Source: Spirosoma sp.
Lineage (GTDB): Bacteria; Bacteroidota; Bacteroidia; Cytophagales; Spirosomataceae
Length of the DNA: 34,876 nucleotides
Reading direction: 5' to 3'
Assembly (NCBI GenBank): GCA_014377625.1
Contig: JACMPG010000044.1
Coordinates: 1-34,876, forward strand
Shown here: piece after piece, positions 24,244-32,667 of the stretch
Layout: each line of letters starts with the position of its first letter
Position numbering within the stretch: position 1 is the stretch's first letter
The notes under the pieces: generated by a model
What the model saw: only the letters and a program-made list of their open reading frames with translations
Told to the model about the DNA's origin: nothing
Database searches by the model: none
Translations under genes and position numbers: made by a program

Positions 24244-26724
24244 ATGTACGTAATTAAACGCGATGGTCGCCGGGAGTCGGTTAAGTTCGATAAGATAACC
24301 GCCCGCATCGAAAAGCTCTGCTACGGCCTTGACCCGGCCTACGTTCAACCCGTTGATGTGGCTATGCGCGTCGTAAACGGTTTATTCGACGGCGTCAAAA
24401 CCACGCAGCTCGACAACCTGGCCGCCGAAACAGCCGCGTCGATGACTACCCGCCACCCGGACTACGCCACTCTGGCCGCGCGGATTGCCATCTCCAACCT
24501 GCATAAGGATACCAATAAGTCGTTTTCCGGCACAATTAAGCAGCTTTTTCATTACGAAGACCCGAAAACGGGTGAGAATGCATCGCTGATTGCCCGCGAG
24601 GTGTATGACATTGTACGCACCCACGCGGCCCTGCTCGACTCGACTATCATTTACGACCGCGATTACGGCTACGATTATTTCGGCTACAAAACCCTCGAAA
24701 AATCGTACCTGCTCAAAATGGAGGGCCGCATTGCCGAGCGTCCGCAGCACATGCTCATGCGCGTATCCGTTGGTATCCATATGGAAGATATCGACGCGGC
24801 TATCGAGACGTATAACCTGCTGTCCGAAAAGTGGTTCACCCACGCTACGCCCACGCTCTTCAACGCCGGTACGCCCAAGCCGCAGATGTCGAGTTGCTTT
24901 CTGCTGACGATGAAAGACGACAGCATCGACGGGATTTATGACACGCTGAAACAGACCGCCAAAATCTCGCAGTCGGCGGGGGGCATTGGTCTGAGCATCC
25001 ACAACGTGCGGGCCACGGGAACGTATATCAAAGGTACCAACGGCACCAGTAACGGCATTGTGCCAATGTTGCGCGTGTTTAACGACACCGCCCGCTACGT
25101 AGATCAGGGGGGCGGCAAGCGTAAAGGCTCGTTCGCCATTTATCTGGAACCCTGGCACGCCGATATTTTCGACTTCCTGGACCTGAAAAAGAACTCCGGC
25201 AAGGAAGAAGGCCGTGCTCGCGACCTGTTCTACGCCCTCTGGACGCCCGATCTGTTCATGAAGCGCGTGGAAGATAACGACGTATGGTCGCTGTTTTGCC
25301 CGCACGAATGCCCCGGCCTGGCCGATTGCCACAGCGAGGAGTTCGAAACGCTGTACACCCGCTACGAGCGCGAAGGCCGCGCCCGCCACACGATAAAGGC
25401 GCAGGAACTGTGGTACAAAATCCTGGAATCGCAGACCGAGACGGGTACGCCGTACATGCTGTTTAAGGATGCGGCCAACCGGAAATCGAACCAGAAAAAC
25501 CTCGGTACCATCAAATCGAGTAACCTCTGCACCGAGATCATCGAATACACCGCGCCCGACGAAATAGCGGTCTGTAACCTCGCGTCCATTGCTCTGCCCA
25601 AGTTCATTAAGCGCGACCCCGACGGTATTCTGCGCTTCGACCATCAGAAGCTGTATGAGGTGACGAGAACGGCCACGCGCAACCTGAACAAGATCATCGA
25701 CGTCAACTATTACCCCGTTGAAGAAGCCCGCCGGAGCAACATGCGCCACCGGCCCATCGGTATCGGGGTGCAGGGTCTGGCCGATGCGTTCATTATGCTG
25801 CGGATGCCATTCGAATCGGACGAGGCCCGGCGGCTGAACGAAGACATTTTTGAGACAATCTACTACGGAGCCATGACCTCCTCGATGGAGCAGGCGAAGG
25901 AATCCGGCCCCTACGAAACCTGGAAAGGCTCGCCCATTTCGGAAGGCATTTTCCAGTTCGATATGTGGGGCGTGAAACCCAAATCCAACCGCTGGGATTG
26001 GGAAACGCTGCGCAAAGACGTAGTAGAGCACGGCGTTCGGAACTCGCTGCTGCTGGCTCCCATGCCGACCGCATCGACCTCGCAGATTCTGGGCAACAAC
26101 GAGTGTTTCGAGCCGTACACGAGCAACATTTATACCCGACGCGTCTTGTCGGGCGAGTTTGTGGTGGTGAACAAGCACCTGCTCAAAGACCTCGTGAAGC
26201 TGGGCCTGTGGAACGACGCCATGAAGAACAACCTGATTCTGGCCAACGGCTCGGTGCAGGCCATCCCGAACATTCCGCAAAACATCAAAGACCTCTACAA
26301 AACGGTTTGGGAGATCAAGCAGAAGCATATCATCGACATGGCCGCTGACCGGGGGGCGTTCATCTGCCAGTCGCAGTCGCTGAACATCCACATTCAGGAC
26401 TCGAACTTCGGCAAGCTGACCAGTATGCACTTCTACGCCTGGAAAGCGGGCCTGAAAACGGGCATGTACTACCTCCGCACCAAAGCCGCTGCCGACGCCG
26501 TGAAGTTCACCGTAGTGCAGCCCCAGGCTGAGCCGCAACTGGAACCGGTCATGGCCGAGACCATCGCCGTCGAGAAACCGTTAGACTACGTGCAGTACGC
26601 CAAAGACCACGCCACCAACGCCCAGCCCGCCCCCGTCCCGATGGTGACGGAACTGGAGCAGCAATATGCCGCCATGACCTGCTCGCTCGACGACCCCGAA
26701 GGTTGCGAAGCGTGTGGGAGTTGA
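24244..26724 (+). CDS. nrdA: ribonucleoside-diphosphate reductase, alpha subunit (class Ia)
   Basis: 826 residues, of the eukaryote-like R1 type. Residues 1-90 are an ATP-cone ('[18 protein letters not shown]'), which allows dATP feedback control. The catalytic barrel shows Cys218 ('QMSSCFLL') and Cys444 ('[12 protein letters not shown]') as the redox pair, Asn427, radical Cys429 and Glu431 ('SSNLCTEI'), and the C-terminal shuttle pair Cys821 and Cys824 ('GCEACGS'). It reduces ribonucleotides to deoxyribonucleotides with the radical from NrdB; no nrdB is found up- or downstream in this window. The ATG follows a long leader. Confidence 0.97.
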   Translation: MYVIKRDGRRESVKFDKITARIEKLCYGLDPAYVQPVDVAMRVVNGLFDGVKTTQLDNLAAETAASMTTRHPDYATLAARIAISNLHKDTNKSFSGTIKQLFHYEDPKTGENASLIAREVYDIVRTHAALLDSTIIYDRDYGYDYFGYKTLEKSYLLKMEGRIAERPQHMLMRVSVGIHMEDIDAAIETYNLLSEKWFTHATPTLFNAGTPKPQMSSCFLLTMKDDSIDGIYDTLKQTAKISQSAGGIGLSIHNVRATGTYIKGTNGTSNGIVPMLRVFNDTARYVDQGGGKRKGSFAIYLEPWHADIFDFLDLKKNSGKEEGRARDLFYALWTPDLFMKRVEDNDVWSLFCPHECPGLADCHSEEFETLYTRYEREGRARHTIKAQELWYKILESQTETGTPYMLFKDAANRKSNQKNLGTIKSSNLCTEIIEYTAPDEIAVCNLASIALPKFIKRDPDGILRFDHQKLYEVTRTATRNLNKIIDVNYYPVEEARRSNMRHRPIGIGVQGLADAFIMLRMPFESDEARRLNEDIFETIYYGAMTSSMEQAKESGPYETWKGSPISEGIFQFDMWGVKPKSNRWDWETLRKDVVEHGVRNSLLLAPMPTASTSQILGNNECFEPYTSNIYTRRVLSGEFVVVNKHLLKDLVKLGLWNDAMKNNLILANGSVQAIPNIPQNIKDLYKTVWEIKQKHIIDMAADRGAFICQSQSLNIHIQDSNFGKLTSMHFYAWKAGLKTGMYYLRTKAAADAVKFTVVQPQAEPQLEPVMAETIAVEKPLDYVQYAKDHATNAQPAPVPMVTELEQQYAAMTCSLDDPEGCEACGS

Positions 26725-26748
26725 GATGCCATATACAACTGACTTATT

Positions 26749-26776
26749 ACCCCGGCTGCTGGTTAGCGGTCGGGGT
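26749..26776 (+). terminator. probable nrdA terminator
   Basis: ACCCCG (26749-26754) and CGGGGT (26771-26776) form a stem followed by TTTACT, 24 bp after the nrdA stop. The T tract is short. Confidence 0.5.
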
Positions 26777-26819
26777 TTACTATTAAGTAAACACTAATCT
26801 AACACAAAATACTATTTCC

Positions 26820-27290
26820 ATGATTCAAGAAGCTTACAAGCTACAAACAGATAGTACCCAAAGAATTTATTTTTTTGAAAGCACAAGTCCTGAGCGAACA
26901 ATCAAGAAGGTGATTCAATTTGAAGAATTAGTTGATCGGCCCAACCTACCATCCTTGAGTATGAAGGAGATATATAATATAGGGTTCGGTGATGTAGATG
27001 ATGAGACCGGAGAAGTAAGTGACACAATCGACTCCAAAAATGGGGATAAGGACAAAGTACTGAGAACGGTAGCCCTGTCTGTGCTAAAGTTTCTTAATGC
27101 TTATCCAACTGTAGCGGTCTATGCGGAAGGCAGTACAAAAAGCCGGATTCGAGAGTATCAGATGAGCCTTAGTCGATCCTATGATGAATTGGTCGAGAAC
27201 TACGTAATACATGGCCTACTGAAAGACGGATCATGGAGCTTATTTGAACGAAATATAAATTACTATGCTTTTGTAGTGTATAGACGATAG
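26820..27290 (+). CDS. DUF6934 family protein
   Basis: 156 residues. Features I associate with the DUF6934 family of Bacteroidota: 'IYNIGFGDVDDETGEVSD', 'NGDKDKVLRTVA' and 'PTVAVYAEGSTKSRIREYQ'. The biochemical function is unknown. A 60-residue protein follows 17 bp later on the same strand; such pairs are frequent in accessory regions and look like toxin-antitoxin or conflict modules, which is inference. It is more AT-rich than nrdA, which precedes it. Confidence 0.7.
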   Translation: MIQEAYKLQTDSTQRIYFFESTSPERTIKKVIQFEELVDRPNLPSLSMKEIYNIGFGDVDDETGEVSDTIDSKNGDKDKVLRTVALSVLKFLNAYPTVAVYAEGSTKSRIREYQMSLSRSYDELVENYVIHGLLKDGSWSLFERNINYYAFVVYRR

Positions 27291-27307
27291 AAACGTATAT
27301 TTCATTC

Positions 27308-27490
27308 ATGAAAGCTACAATTGAAGGAAAACTGATTTCGTTGAAGGATGTTGTCGTTACCAAAAATCCTGAATTGGATCGGATTTTTGGTGGTCGCATT
27401 CTGTTCCCGGAGAAGAATCGGTTAGCAGAGGAGCAGATACGGAAGTACGGTCTGCCAAAGGAGTTGACTGTTAGGAAAAATATTGATTGA
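27308..27490 (+). CDS. small protein paired with DUF6934
   Basis: 60 residues, beginning 'MKATIEGKLISLKDVVVTK', basic and without Cys. I recognise no domain. It starts 17 bp after the DUF6934 gene and is probably co-translated with it. Confidence 0.6.
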   Translation: MKATIEGKLISLKDVVVTKNPELDRIFGGRILFPEKNRLAEEQIRKYGLPKELTVRKNID

Positions 27491-27604
27491 CAAACCGATT
27501 TTAAATCAGGTTTACTGCTCCCGACTGTGTTTGACATGGCCGGGAGTATTTATAAGCAATAGTTAATCAGCAATAAGTGCAGCAGTCAACGCACCGGATT
27601 CATT

Positions 27605-28231
27605 ATGACCCACTACCTCGAAAGCATTCTGCCGAAGATTCTGTCCTACTCGCAGAAGCTCGATAAGCTGGCTCTGTTGCTCAACGAACCCTGGGTAGTG
27701 ACCGGCGACGATTCGAAGCGGATGAAGCTGATCTTCAAGGCCGACGGGGAGGTAGTGATCTCGGAAAACGGCGACGTTCAGTTCGGGAAGTGGGAGTTGC
27801 TGAACCGCGCCAGTTCAATTCTCATCAAGTACGAGAAATCTGCCAAGCTGTACAATCACGCTTTTTTTGACGAAGGCATTCTCGCGTTGAAACTGGATGG
27901 CTCAACCGACTTCTTCATTCTGGCCAACCAGAACCGCATCCCGGATTTGAACGTAGCGGGCTATTTGAATGCTAAATATGAGAGTCCAGCCAAAGCGGGT
28001 TTGGCTACGAACACAAATACTATCCAAAAGACGCGACCATACGACTGTACGACCGATAAAGGGCAGATAACGATACATATCTGTGTACCATTGTGGCAAG
28101 GTAATTTTCTTAACGAGGGTGACCCGGTGACCGTAGATAACCAACCCGCCCCAGATGGAAAATACAAAATCAGTACACTGGACTATATTCATGTCAAAAA
28201 TGGATATATCCAAAAGCGGTCCATGTTCTGA
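27605..28231 (+). CDS. hypothetical protein, conserved type in Bacteroidota
   Basis: 208 residues, no signal peptide or membrane segment. The first 120 residues contain beta-rich stretches such as 'LIFKADGEVVISENGDVQF' and 'YNHAFFDEGILALKLDGS'. The end 'NQPAPDGKYKISTLDYIHV' followed by 'KNGYIQK' looks like a second conserved unit, with a Thr/Pro-rich linker between. I recall proteins of this build in Cytophagales but know of no function. The HicB-like gene starts in the stop codon of this one (TGATG). Confidence 0.75.
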   Translation: MTHYLESILPKILSYSQKLDKLALLLNEPWVVTGDDSKRMKLIFKADGEVVISENGDVQFGKWELLNRASSILIKYEKSAKLYNHAFFDEGILALKLDGSTDFFILANQNRIPDLNVAGYLNAKYESPAKAGLATNTNTIQKTRPYDCTTDKGQITIHICVPLWQGNFLNEGDPVTVDNQPAPDGKYKISTLDYIHVKNGYIQKRSMF

Positions 28232-28422
28232 TGATAGTATACAACCACTGTATCCTGCTAACGCCTGAACAGGAAGGCGGCTTTACGGTTACGGTGCCTA
28301 CGCTGCCCGGTTGTATCACCTACGGGGAAAGTGTTGACGAGTGTATCGCCAACGCGAAGGAAGCAATTGAACTGTATATCGAAAGTCTGAAAACTGATGG
28401 CGAACTCGTCTCATCTTGTTGA
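28231..28422 (+). CDS. HicB-like antitoxin
   Basis: 63 residues with the HicB partial RNase H fold motif 'EGGFTVTVPTLPGCITYGES' and 'ECIANAKEAIELYIESL'. No DNA-binding tail is present, and no HicA mRNA interferase is encoded beside it, so it is an orphan or belongs to a different partner. Its ATG overlaps the preceding stop by one base. It converges with the next gene, 7 bp apart. Confidence 0.82.
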   Translation: MIVYNHCILLTPEQEGGFTVTVPTLPGCITYGESVDECIANAKEAIELYIESLKTDGELVSSC

Positions 28423-28429
28423 TAACCAA

Positions 28430-28714
28430 CTATTTTGATTTCAAAAACTGCTTATTGTATTTGTTCCTCACCAGTACCGATTGGCGTTTTTGAGCGAACG
28501 TTTTCTCAAACGTAACCAACAAATCAAGCTCTTTGTCGGTGGCCTGTTCACATAGATAGTCGCTTTCCTCTTTGGTCAGATGTAGGGAGTCATCAAAAGA
28601 CCGATCAACATAATCGCGGAGACTGTTTGGACCGAAAAGGGGTTGAAGAAGGCTCGCTAACTTCGCCTGCATTTCGGGGTCCATACGGGTGATAACTGGC
28701 TTTACTAAACTCAT
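28430..28714 (-). CDS. hypothetical protein downstream of DUF4926
   Basis: 94 residues, highly charged and mostly helical; no recognised domain. It starts 13 bp after the DUF4926 gene and is probably in one operon with it. Confidence 0.6.
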   Translation of the reverse strand: MSLVKPVITRMDPEMQAKLASLLQPLFGPNSLRDYVDRSFDDSLHLTKEESDYLCEQATDKELDLLVTFEKTFAQKRQSVLVRNKYNKQFLKSK

Positions 28715-28727
28715 TTGATTTTTGATT

Positions 28728-28943
28728 TTACCCGACCATGTCGGCGTTCAAATATACCCGCATCAACCCTTCGGCATTAACCGTCGGCGTAGCGTAATGG
28801 ATGCCGTTTCGGTCAGCGAATTCCAGCAAATACTGGTTGTTTGGACCAATGTCGAGGACGGTATCTACGTCGCCCCGGCGCAGGTTGTGTTCGGGGAGGG
28901 GTTGCGTGAGGGCCACGACATCGTGCAGGCGTAGAGTTTCCAT
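28728..28943 (-). CDS. DUF4926 family protein
   Basis: 71 residues from 'METLRLHDVVALTQPLPEHN', the standard start of DUF4926; the frame extends ten codons further up. 'LRRGDVDTVLDI' and 'LLEFADRNG' complete the small SH3-like fold of the family. These proteins often accompany toxin-like partners; here the partner is the 94-residue protein. Confidence 0.78.
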   Translation of the reverse strand: METLRLHDVVALTQPLPEHNLRRGDVDTVLDIGPNNQYLLEFADRNGIHYATPTVNAEGLMRVYLNADMVG

Positions 28944-29076
28944 AGGAGTATCAGTCAGCTGATTACGTAACAACTCGTCAGACGTGGAAAGTTTTCATCG
29001 TCTTTTCGCTCAGGAATTCCAGTGCAAATCAGCCTGTCCTTTTCGTATCTTCACGTCAATCATAATCAACGAAGCT

Positions 29077-29295
29077 ATGACAGTCGTACAAATTCCTGTT
29101 GCGGAAGATCTCATTCTGGCGATGGGGCAGCGGGCAATCGAGGAATTCCTGCAAAAGCAGACCCAGGCATTGCGACTTCAGCTACTGGCCGAGCGGCTGG
29201 ATAAGTTGATTACCGATAGTGGCATAGACTGGGACGGCGAACTTGAAACGGCCCGTCAGGAAGCTTGGGAAACTTACCAGCGTAATCACTCGTGA
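29077..29295 (+). CDS. antitoxin of a PIN-type toxin-antitoxin pair
   Basis: 72 residues from ATG 29077 ('MTVVQIPVAEDLILAMG'). It is helical, and the C-terminal half 'DKLITDSGIDWDGELETAR' is acidic, as in small antitoxins that wrap around a PIN toxin. It overlaps the PIN gene by 4 bp. Identification rests mainly on the partner. Confidence 0.7.
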   Translation: MTVVQIPVAEDLILAMGQRAIEEFLQKQTQALRLQLLAERLDKLITDSGIDWDGELETARQEAWETYQRNHS

Positions 29296-29723
29296 ACGCC
29301 TACGTCATTGATGTGAACGTCCTATTCAGTGGCCTGATTAGCCGCAAGCCCTTTTATGAACGGCTGTTTGGGCAGTATCAGTTTAGCACACCTGATTTTG
29401 CCTTGATCGAACTGGAAAAGTATCGCAGTGTCTTTCTCAAAAAGGTCAAAGGTAATCCGGCTGATTTTGAAGAGTTTGCGCTATTGCTGTTCTCTCGCCT
29501 GACTATTATTCCGGATTTTCTGATTCGCCCAGAATTCAAAAATCAGGCTGCTATCTTATGCGATCCCGTCGATCCAAAAGATTCATTATACGTTGCGTTG
29601 GCTATGCAATTTAGTTAATCGCTTATCACGCGAGATGTACCGTTGCACGACCACCTAAAAGCAAACGGATTTGAGCAAGTCGTATTATTCGATGAATTTA
29701 TACGTCAGACCGGGGCTGTCTGA
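29292..29723 (+). pseudogene. PIN-domain toxin interrupted by a nonsense codon
   Basis: The frame begins 'MNAYVIDVNVLFSGLISR' (acidic Asp7), continues through Glu40 ('ALIELEKY') and 'PVDPKDSLYVALAMQFS' (Asp94/Asp97), and meets TAA at 29616-29618 (codon 109). The same frame continues without shift: 'SLITRDVPLHDHLKANGF' to TGA 29721-29723, exactly the expected end of a 143-residue PIN protein. The last acidic residue of the active site (Asp115 in 'TRDV') lies beyond the stop. The truncated product is therefore probably inactive, while the antitoxin remains intact. Confidence 0.82.
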
Positions 29724-29726
29724 CGT
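29702..29726 (+). terminator. hairpin at the end of the PIN gene
   Basis: Perfect 9-bp arms ACGTCAGAC (29702-29710) and GTCTGACGT (29718-29726) that include the original PIN stop codon. No T tract follows, only GATTATTAATTG. Confidence 0.45.
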
Positions 29727-29748
29727 GATTATTAATTGAGATCTTCCT

Positions 29749-30348
29749 ATGCGTCTCCTAACTCTTTTCCTGTTCCTTTCCTCTACAGCCTTTGGGCAGA
29801 TGGCCTATACTGATTCGATTGAGCGACATCGGGATGCGTACAGGGCTGATTTTTTGAAGCCGGGCAATGGCCCGCTAAAGAATGAAGCTGATGTGGCGGC
29901 TCTGCGGTTTTTTGCGCCTGACTCGGCCTACCGTGTTATCGCTACGGCGCAGCGGACTCTTAACGCCGAGCCGTTCGACATGCCGACGTATAGTGGCAAA
30001 ACCAGTCCGTATGTGTCGTATGCAACGCTGTCGTTTACGCTCAATGGGCAGCCGTGTCAACTAACCGTGTTTCGTAGTTTGCGACTGGCGAGTAACCCGA
30101 AGTACCGGGATTATCTGTTTCTGCCGATTAAAGATGCTACGTCGGGCGGAGAAACTTACGGCGGGGGCCGCTACCTCGATCTTCGGCTGGGCAGCATCCG
30201 CGAGGGCAAACTGTTGCTCGATTTCAACAAAGCGTATAACCCATACTGTGCGTATAGCGATGGGTATTCCTGCCCCATTCCGCCCGCGGGCAACCGGCTG
30301 ACGGTGGCCATCAACGCGGGCGAAATGACTTACGGAAAGGAACACTGA
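29749..30348 (+). CDS. DUF1684 domain protein, exported
   Basis: 199 residues. The signal peptide 'MRLLTLFLFLSSTAFGQ' (cleavage near 16-17) predicts export. The DUF1684 core is clear: 'GGGRYLDLRLG' and 'LLLDFNKAYNPYCAYSDGY' followed by 'SCPIPPAGNRL'. The family function is unknown. It stands alone after the PIN pseudogene. Confidence 0.9.
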   Translation: MRLLTLFLFLSSTAFGQMAYTDSIERHRDAYRADFLKPGNGPLKNEADVAALRFFAPDSAYRVIATAQRTLNAEPFDMPTYSGKTSPYVSYATLSFTLNGQPCQLTVFRSLRLASNPKYRDYLFLPIKDATSGGETYGGGRYLDLRLGSIREGKLLLDFNKAYNPYCAYSDGYSCPIPPAGNRLTVAINAGEMTYGKEH

Positions 30349-30444
30349 CGGGTGTAGCGTTGCAGTTTTATGATCCGGGTTTGAGCTACATTCTACTCGA
30401 TCTTCTTTTTGGCTGGCTCTCACAGGCTTGACAAGGTGACTTTG

Positions 30445-30840
30445 TTACGCCATTTTCTCAAGCTGATTTCCTTCCAGATAGGCAAGTGTACCAACAATAA
30501 CTATCTGAAAAAGCAGGGTAGTAAGCCCAAACGTTGTTACGTTGGTATAATGAACGTACAGCAAAGCAACACTAAGTAGTGTCCAAAACCAGTTCGCTCC
30601 AATCAGTAGTCGAAGCAAGGGGATGGACGGGTTTCGCTGAGCAGTAGCCAGTGTAAACGCAGCCGTTGCGTAAAGGATGTTTGCAAGCGGAACGAGAATG
30701 ATGAATGGCTGCGACAAGCCTAAGAACCCTTCTAACGGACGAAAAAATACAAGGCCAGTAAAAGCAGTCAACCCGCCTAATATAAAGTCAGCCCGCAGGA
30801 TATTCTTGAGGTGACGTGTATCTTTAATGGTGTAGCCCAT
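30445..30840 (-). CDS. small four-helix membrane protein
   Basis: 131 residues with four hydrophobic segments at about 16-34, 44-64, 76-95 and 101-122. No family recognised with certainty. It starts 23 bp after the gamma-glutamyltransferase stop on the same strand, so the two may be co-transcribed. Confidence 0.75.
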   Translation of the reverse strand: MGYTIKDTRHLKNILRADFILGGLTAFTGLVFFRPLEGFLGLSQPFIILVPLANILYATAAFTLATAQRNPSIPLLRLLIGANWFWTLLSVALLYVHYTNVTTFGLTTLLFQIVIVGTLAYLEGNQLEKMA

Positions 30841-30863
30841 GCCTGTTTTCTCCTAAAAGTGCC

Positions 30864-32561
30864 TTAAAATCCTGCTGCCTGCCCGTCTTTTCTGGATTCG
30901 GTGGCACCATGATAGACTTTATTCTTGGCATCGTACATAATGGCCTGATAGCCCCCGTAGCCACCGAGCCCGTAGCCCACGCGGTGGCCCATGCGCATGA
31001 GGTCGCGGATGGTTTCGTAGGAATAGCCCGATTCGAGTTTAATCTGGCCGGAGTCGATCATACGCTCGCCGGTGGGTTCGGAGGAGCCTTCGTGGTCGAT
31101 GCGGGGGGCGTCGCCGGCTTCCTGAGGATTCATGCCGTAGTCGATCATGTTCATGATGATCTGGACGTGACCCATCGGCTGAAACGCCCCGCCCATGACG
31201 CCGAGGGTCATAAACGGTTGCCCATCTTTGGTCACGAACGCCGGAATGATAGTCTGAAACGGGCGTTTGTGGGGTGCAAACGTGTTGTTTTGCCCGTCGG
31301 TCAGGCTGTACAACTCGCCCCGGTCCTGAAGCATGAAGCCCAGCCCGTCTGGCACCATGCCGGAGCCGAAGCCCCGGTAGTTGCTCTGGATTAGCGAGAC
31401 CATGTTGCCTTCATCGTCGGCAACGGTCAGGTAAATGGTGTCGCCATCTTTCAACGCGGGATTTCCGGCCTCCACGCGACTGGCGGCCCGATTATCGTTG
31501 ATGAGTTTGCGCCGTTCGGTGGCGTAGGGCTTGCTGATGAGTTCGGCCACGGGGATTTTGGCAAAGGCCGGGTCGGCGTAGTATTTGGCGCGGTCTTCAA
31601 AGGCGATTTTTTTAGCTTCTACGAATTTGTGAATGTGTTCGGCACTGCCCCAGGGAATCTTCGAGAAATCGTAGCCTTCGAGCAGATTCAGCATTTGCAG
31701 GGCCGCAATACCCTGGCTGTTAGGCGGCAACTCCCATACGTCGTAGCCCCGGTAGTTCGTCGAGACGGGTTCTACCCAGTCGGAGGTATGGTCGGCGAGG
31801 TCTTTTGCGCTAAGAAAGCCGCCGTTTTTCTTCATAAACCCGTCGATAGTGCGGGCAATGTCGCCTTTGTAAAACGCATCGCGGCCACCCGTTGCAATTT
31901 TCTCCAGCGTATTGGCCAGAGCCGGGTTTTTAAAGATTTCACCCCGTTTGGGTGCGGCTCCAGTGGGCGCGTAGGTGTCCATGACGTTCGGGTATTTGTT
32001 AAACCGCGCAATCATCGATGACCAGTAAAACGCGGCTTCGTCATGTACCGGAAACCCCTCGCGGGCGTAACGGATGGCGTGGCTCAAAATCTCGGTCATG
32101 GGCTTTTTGCCGAACCGCTTGTGCAGCGTAAACCAGCCATCTACGCAGCCCGGTGTGGACACCGGCAGTGGTCCGTCGCTCGGAATGTGCGTTAGCCCGC
32201 GTTTCTGAAATTCGGCCAGCGTGAGCGAATACGGCGACCGCCCGGATGCGTTCAGGCCGTACAGTTTTTTTGTTTTGGCATCCCAGACAATCGCGAACAG
32301 ATCACCCCCAATGCCGTTCATGTCGGGTTCTACCAGCCCCTCCATAGCGTTGGCGGCAATGGCGGCATCAATCGCGTTCCCCCCTGACCGCAACACGGCG
32401 ATGGCGGCCTGCGTAGAGAGCGGGTGCGAGGTGCAGGCCATGCCATGCTGAGCCATAACTACGGCACGGGTGGCAAAGGTTTTACCCGTAAGCCGGTCCT
32501 GGGCAAGGGCGGGTAACGTCAACCAAATCAGTACGTAAAGGGTGGGTACAAATTTTTTCAT
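30864..32561 (-). CDS. ggt: gamma-glutamyltransferase
   Basis: 565 residues with a signal peptide ending 'LPALA' at about residue 20, so periplasmic. The enzyme hydrolyses or transfers the gamma-glutamyl group of glutathione and related peptides. 'SGGNAIDAAIAANAMEGLVE', 'VSTPGCVDGW' and 'GGAFQPMGHVQIIMNMID' are family motifs. Autocleavage should occur before Thr375 in 'GDTIYLTVAD', giving large and small subunits. Full length. Fragments of the 3' end of a second copy lie 11 kb away (19090-19130 and 19769-20056). Confidence 0.96.
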   Translation of the reverse strand: MKKFVPTLYVLIWLTLPALAQDRLTGKTFATRAVVMAQHGMACTSHPLSTQAAIAVLRSGGNAIDAAIAANAMEGLVEPDMNGIGGDLFAIVWDAKTKKLYGLNASGRSPYSLTLAEFQKRGLTHIPSDGPLPVSTPGCVDGWFTLHKRFGKKPMTEILSHAIRYAREGFPVHDEAAFYWSSMIARFNKYPNVMDTYAPTGAAPKRGEIFKNPALANTLEKIATGGRDAFYKGDIARTIDGFMKKNGGFLSAKDLADHTSDWVEPVSTNYRGYDVWELPPNSQGIAALQMLNLLEGYDFSKIPWGSAEHIHKFVEAKKIAFEDRAKYYADPAFAKIPVAELISKPYATERRKLINDNRAASRVEAGNPALKDGDTIYLTVADDEGNMVSLIQSNYRGFGSGMVPDGLGFMLQDRGELYSLTDGQNNTFAPHKRPFQTIIPAFVTKDGQPFMTLGVMGGAFQPMGHVQIIMNMIDYGMNPQEAGDAPRIDHEGSSEPTGERMIDSGQIKLESGYSYETIRDLMRMGHRVGYGLGGYGGYQAIMYDAKNKVYHGATESRKDGQAAGF

Positions 32562-32582
32562 GGAGATAAATCAGAAAGGGCT

Positions 32583-32615
32583 AAAAAAAATGCCGCGACG
32601 GACGACATCGTGGCA
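32583..32615 (-). terminator. mqo terminator
   Basis: On the - strand, arms 32615-32608 and 32598-32591 pair with one G-T and are followed by eight T (32590-32583). It lies between the mqo stop and the ggt start. Confidence 0.7.
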
Positions 32616-32667
32616 CAAGATAACAAAAGACCCGGAACTGTTACGTCCTGGGCGTCAGACAACATGT

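Noticed and set aside
24382-26538. Long open frame on the - strand opposite nrdA (718 codons)
   Set aside because: It is the antisense shadow of a G+C-rich, strongly codon-biased gene; the protein matches no family and is low in complexity.
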